From Treponema sp. (lineage in GTDB: Bacteria; Spirochaetota; Spirochaetia; Treponematales; Breznakiellaceae): DNA of 8,716 nt. Made by a program: the position numbers and the translations under genes. Where the stretch lies: positions 1 to 8,716 of the forward strand of contig JAISYA010000230.1 of NCBI GenBank assembly GCA_031270205.1, given 5' to 3'. The notes beneath the pieces are model-generated. The model worked only from the letters and a program-made list of their open reading frames with translations. It was not told the DNA's origin and made no database searches. Shown here piece after piece: positions 6,724-8,716 of this stretch; position 1 is the first letter of the stretch; each line of letters starts with the position of its first letter.

Positions 6724-8145
6724 TCAATTCCCGGAACCGCCCTCCGTATCGCCGCCGGTAATCCGCCGGTACGCCTGTATCTCCTGGCGCAGCCGTGCGG
6801 CCAAATCGGCGCGGGGCACGCGGACCTGCTCCATGGAATCGCGGAAGCGCAGGGTTACGGTCTGGTCTTCCCTGGACTGGTAATCCACGGTAACGCAGAA
6901 GGGAGTGCCCGCCTCGTCCTGCCGGCGGTAGCGGCGGCCTATGGCCCCGGCCTGATCATAATCGGTGGCGAAGTCCGCCTTCAGTTCGCTGCGTATATCC
7001 TGCGCCATTTCGGCAAGGCCGTCCTTCTTCATCAGGGGAAGCAGGGCCACGGTAACCGGAGCGATAGCCGGATGAAAACGAAGCACCGTCCGCCAGTCAT
7101 CATTTTCGGAAGGCGCGGTTCCGCTTTTATCGGAAGCCACCTGCTCCTCATCGTAGGCGTCGCAGAGGATCATGAGGAGGTTTCTGGTGAGACCCGCGGA
7201 AGTCTCGATAATATACGGAATATAGCGCGCGTTGTTATTGTCCTGATCGATGTACTGTAAATCCTTGCCGGAGAACTGCGCGTGGCGGCCCAGGTCATAG
7301 CCGGCGCGGTTGTGCACCCCTTCAAGCTCGCGCCAGCCCATGGGGAACAGATACTCAATATCGTAGGCGTCTTTCGCGTAATGGGCCAGCTCGTCCGGCC
7401 CGTGCCGGTGCCAGCGGAGCCGCTCCATATTGACGCCCAGTTTTTCATAGTAGGCCCAGCGGCGCTTGCGCCACTCATCGAACCATTCCTCGTCCGTACC
7501 CGGCTTTACAAAGTACTGCATTTCCATTTGTTCAAACTCGCAGGTACGGAAAATAAAGTTCTTCGTAACAATCTCGTTGCGGAACGCCTTGCCGATTTGC
7601 GCGATGCCAAAGGGGATTTTCATGCGGCTGGACTGAATAATGTTTTTATAATTAACGTAAATACCCTGCGCGGTTTCTGGCCGCAGGTACATGACGCTGG
7701 CGCTGTCCTCCGCCGCTCCGATGTTGGTCTTGAACATGAGGTTGAACTTCCGCGTATCGGTAAGCTCGCCGCCGCAATCCGGGCATTTTTTCGCCGCGAG
7801 GTTCCCGGCCGGTATCTGGTCCGCGCGGAAACGGTTCTTGCACTGTTTGCAGTCCACCAGCGGGTCGGTAAAATTCTCCACATGGCCGGACGCCTCCCAG
7901 GTGCGGGGGTGCATTAAAATCGCCGCGTCAAGGCCCACAATATCATCGTGCAGTTGGGTCATTTCCTTCCACCACGCCTGCGCGATGCGGTTTTTAAGCT
8001 CCACACCCAGCGGCCCATAATCCCACGCGCCGTTCTGCCCCCCGTAAATCTCCGATGACTGAAACACAAAGCCCCGCCGCTTTGCCAGCGACGTGATTTT
8101 CTCCATAGTTGCTTTTCCCTGATACTCGTTAAGCTCGTCGGACAT
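6724..8145 (-). CDS. glyQS: Glycine--tRNA ligase, dimeric eukaryote/archaea-like type
   Basis: The 473-residue product charges tRNA-Gly with glycine in the cytoplasm. It is the single-chain alpha2 class II enzyme, not the separate alpha and beta subunits found in E. coli. The N-terminus RRGFVFQSSEIYGG (23-36) and WDYGPLGVELK (41-51) are family signatures. MHPRTWEASGHVENFTDP (78-95) carries motif 1 features. Two cysteine pairs, CKQC (99-102) and CPDC (121-124), form a likely zinc knuckle in the insertion. Motif 2 is around FRNEI (188-192) and motif 3 is GLTRNLL (318-324). The anticodon-binding domain spans about 355-465. The ATG at 8145 is set by AGGAG (8152-8156) six bases upstream. It is first of three minus-strand genes, 145 bp before hxk, so a shared transcript is possible but not required. 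Complete, with no missing residue noticed. Confidence 0.97.
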   Translation of the reverse strand: MSDELNEYQGKATMEKITSLAKRRGFVFQSSEIYGGQNGAWDYGPLGVELKNRIAQAWWKEMTQLHDDIVGLDAAILMHPRTWEASGHVENFTDPLVDCKQCKNRFRADQIPAGNLAAKKCPDCGGELTDTRKFNLMFKTNIGAAEDSASVMYLRPETAQGIYVNYKNIIQSSRMKIPFGIAQIGKAFRNEIVTKNFIFRTCEFEQMEMQYFVKPGTDEEWFDEWRKRRWAYYEKLGVNMERLRWHRHGPDELAHYAKDAYDIEYLFPMGWRELEGVHNRAGYDLGRHAQFSGKDLQYIDQDNNNARYIPYIIETSAGLTRNLLMILCDAYDEEQVASDKSGTAPSENDDWRTVLRFHPAIAPVTVALLPLMKKDGLAEMAQDIRSELKADFATDYDQAGAIGRRYRRQDEAGTPFCVTVDYQSREDQTVTLRFRDSMEQVRVPRADLAARLRQEIQAYRRITGGDTEGGSGN

Positions 8146-8164
8146 GCGATTCTCCTATGCGGCC

Positions 8165-8193
8165 ATTATACGCGGGATGAAGAGAAAAGGGAA
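8165..8193 (-). promoter_or_regulatory. Promoter of glyQS with a very short leader
   Basis: On the minus strand a perfect TATAAT (8165-8170) has TTCCCT (8188-8193) 17 bp upstream as a weak -35. The predicted start near 8158 gives a leader of only about 13 bases, most of it the AGGAG site. The whole promoter lies between the repeat arm (ending at 8211) and the gene. No T-box leader can fit. Confidence 0.65.
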
Positions 8194-8290
8194 GATGAAG
8201 CGCGCGCCGCACAGGGCATCGGCGTTTACTTGCAATCCGTGCACCACTACCATACTCAGAAATGTACCCGCGGACCGCTGATAATCCTCG

Positions 8291-8577
8291 ATTATAAGCG
8301 TTGCGGGATCGACATAGGCTATGTGGATGGATCGACATAGGCTATGTGGATGGATCGACATAGGCTATATGGGTGGATCGACATAAGCTATGTTGTGGGA
8401 TCGACATAGGCTATGTGGATGGATCGACATAGGCTATGTGGATGGATCGACATAGCCTATGTTGTGGGATCGACATAGGCTATGTGGATGGATCGACATA
8501 GGCTATGTGGATGGATCGACATAAGCTATGTGGATAGATCGACATAGCCTATGTTGTGAGATCGACATAGGTTGTAT
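8291..8577. repeat. Tandem array of palindromic 23-bp units (right)
   Basis: There are eleven full 23-bp units (8312-8564) plus a degenerate unit at each end. On this strand a unit is ACATAGGCTATGT followed by a spacer such as GGATGGATCG. Eight of the eleven keep a perfect palindrome; variants are ACATAGGCTATAT and ACATAAGCTATGT. The spacers GGATGGATCG, TGTGGGATCG, GGGTGGATCG and TGTGAGATCG recur, as in the left array. Unit order differs from the left array, so the two have not simply stayed copies of each other. Confidence 0.95.
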
Positions 8578-8659
8578 TGAAAGGGATTAATCGCCCCCGC
8601 GGCAAGGCGGAACAGGGCGGGATCAGCGCAGGGAAAGGGATAGTAAACGCCTCCTCCCC

Positions 8660-8688
8660 TTACGTATTTACGATTTTTTGGCTATGCT
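8660..8688 (+). promoter_or_regulatory. Possible promoter for the right outward-facing gene
   Basis: TTACGT (8660-8665) and TATGCT (8683-8688) with 17-bp spacing, base for base the same as the left-arm candidate, pointing at the ATG at 8698. The -35 is weak. Confidence 0.35.
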
Positions 8689-8697
8689 TGCGCAGGT

Positions 8698-8716
8698 ATG
8701 GTTTTTTTTCGAAAAA
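8698..8716 (+). CDS. First six codons of an outward-facing gene sharing its start with the left-edge gene
   Basis: ATG at 8698 is followed by codons for V, F, F, R, K before the window ends. These 19 bases and the upstream region are identical to the start of the secreted FN3-like gene at 344. It is therefore probably the start of a paralogue with a similar signal peptide. Six codons alone prove nothing: it could also be a truncated copy carried along by the repeat. Confidence 0.45.

Larger units (their letters stand above)
8211..8716. repeat. Right arm of the long inverted repeat (continues past the window end)
   Basis: This is the reverse complement of 326-906, with the same order: inner flank (8211-8286), palindromic 23-bp array, outer flank (8578-8716). 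It is 75 bp shorter than the left arm, owing mainly to three fewer array units. Similarity is still exact at the last base of the window, so the true end is not seen. Apart from the array, the outward promoter and the start codon at 8698, I see no gene in 8146-8697. Confidence 0.95.

Noticed and set aside
8291..8577. Replication origin (GATC-rich, with strings resembling the DnaA box TTATCCACA)
   Set aside because: CCATCCACA differs from the box at two positions and arises only from spacer plus palindrome. There is no AT-rich unwinding region and no dnaA, dnaN or rep gene.
326..8716. Composite transposon with the repeats as insertion sequences
   Set aside because: Neither arm encodes a transposase or has terminal inverted repeats, and the core holds a housekeeping glyQS gene.

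Overview
The window looks like a GC-rich spirochaete chromosome, most plausibly a Treponema-lineage bacterium. The lineage call is an inference: it rests on a eukaryote-like hexokinase of the type treponemes use, a stand-alone PTS EIIA protein and a dimeric glycyl-tRNA synthetase. No rRNA or other decisive marker is present.

Layout. At the left edge is the 5' part of a secreted protein gene with a fibronectin-III-like domain (minus strand, leaving the window). Next comes a ~580-bp gene-free repeat block (326-906) holding an array of 23-bp units, each with a 13-bp palindrome. The core follows: ptsN and a GH5 glucosidase on the plus strand (954-3347), converging on pepF, hexokinase and glyQS on the minus strand (3380-8145). 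After the core, the same repeat block returns in inverted orientation (8211 to the window end). Its last 19 bases are the start of a plus-strand gene whose first six codons equal those of the left-edge gene.

How the genes may work together. The GH5 enzyme resembles the steryl-glucosidase/glucocerebrosidase group (GH5_12-like) and has no signal peptide, so it probably releases glucose from glycolipids inside the cell. Hexokinase would phosphorylate that glucose. PtsN is a phosphate-accepting regulator. hxk and pepF are 16 bp apart and probably share a transcript. glyQS is upstream on the same strand with its own TATAAT promoter. The metabolic link is inferred from adjacency.

Main point of interest. 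The core of about 7.3 kb lies between two long inverted repeats. Their unique flanks are about 96-98% identical, while their palindrome arrays differ in unit number and order. Each repeat also carries the upstream region, putative promoter and first codons of an outward-facing secreted-protein gene. ptsN and glyQS start immediately inside the repeat boundaries, and ptsN appears to be leaderless. This could be an invertible segment, a dispersed 5' cassette of a surface-protein family, or both.
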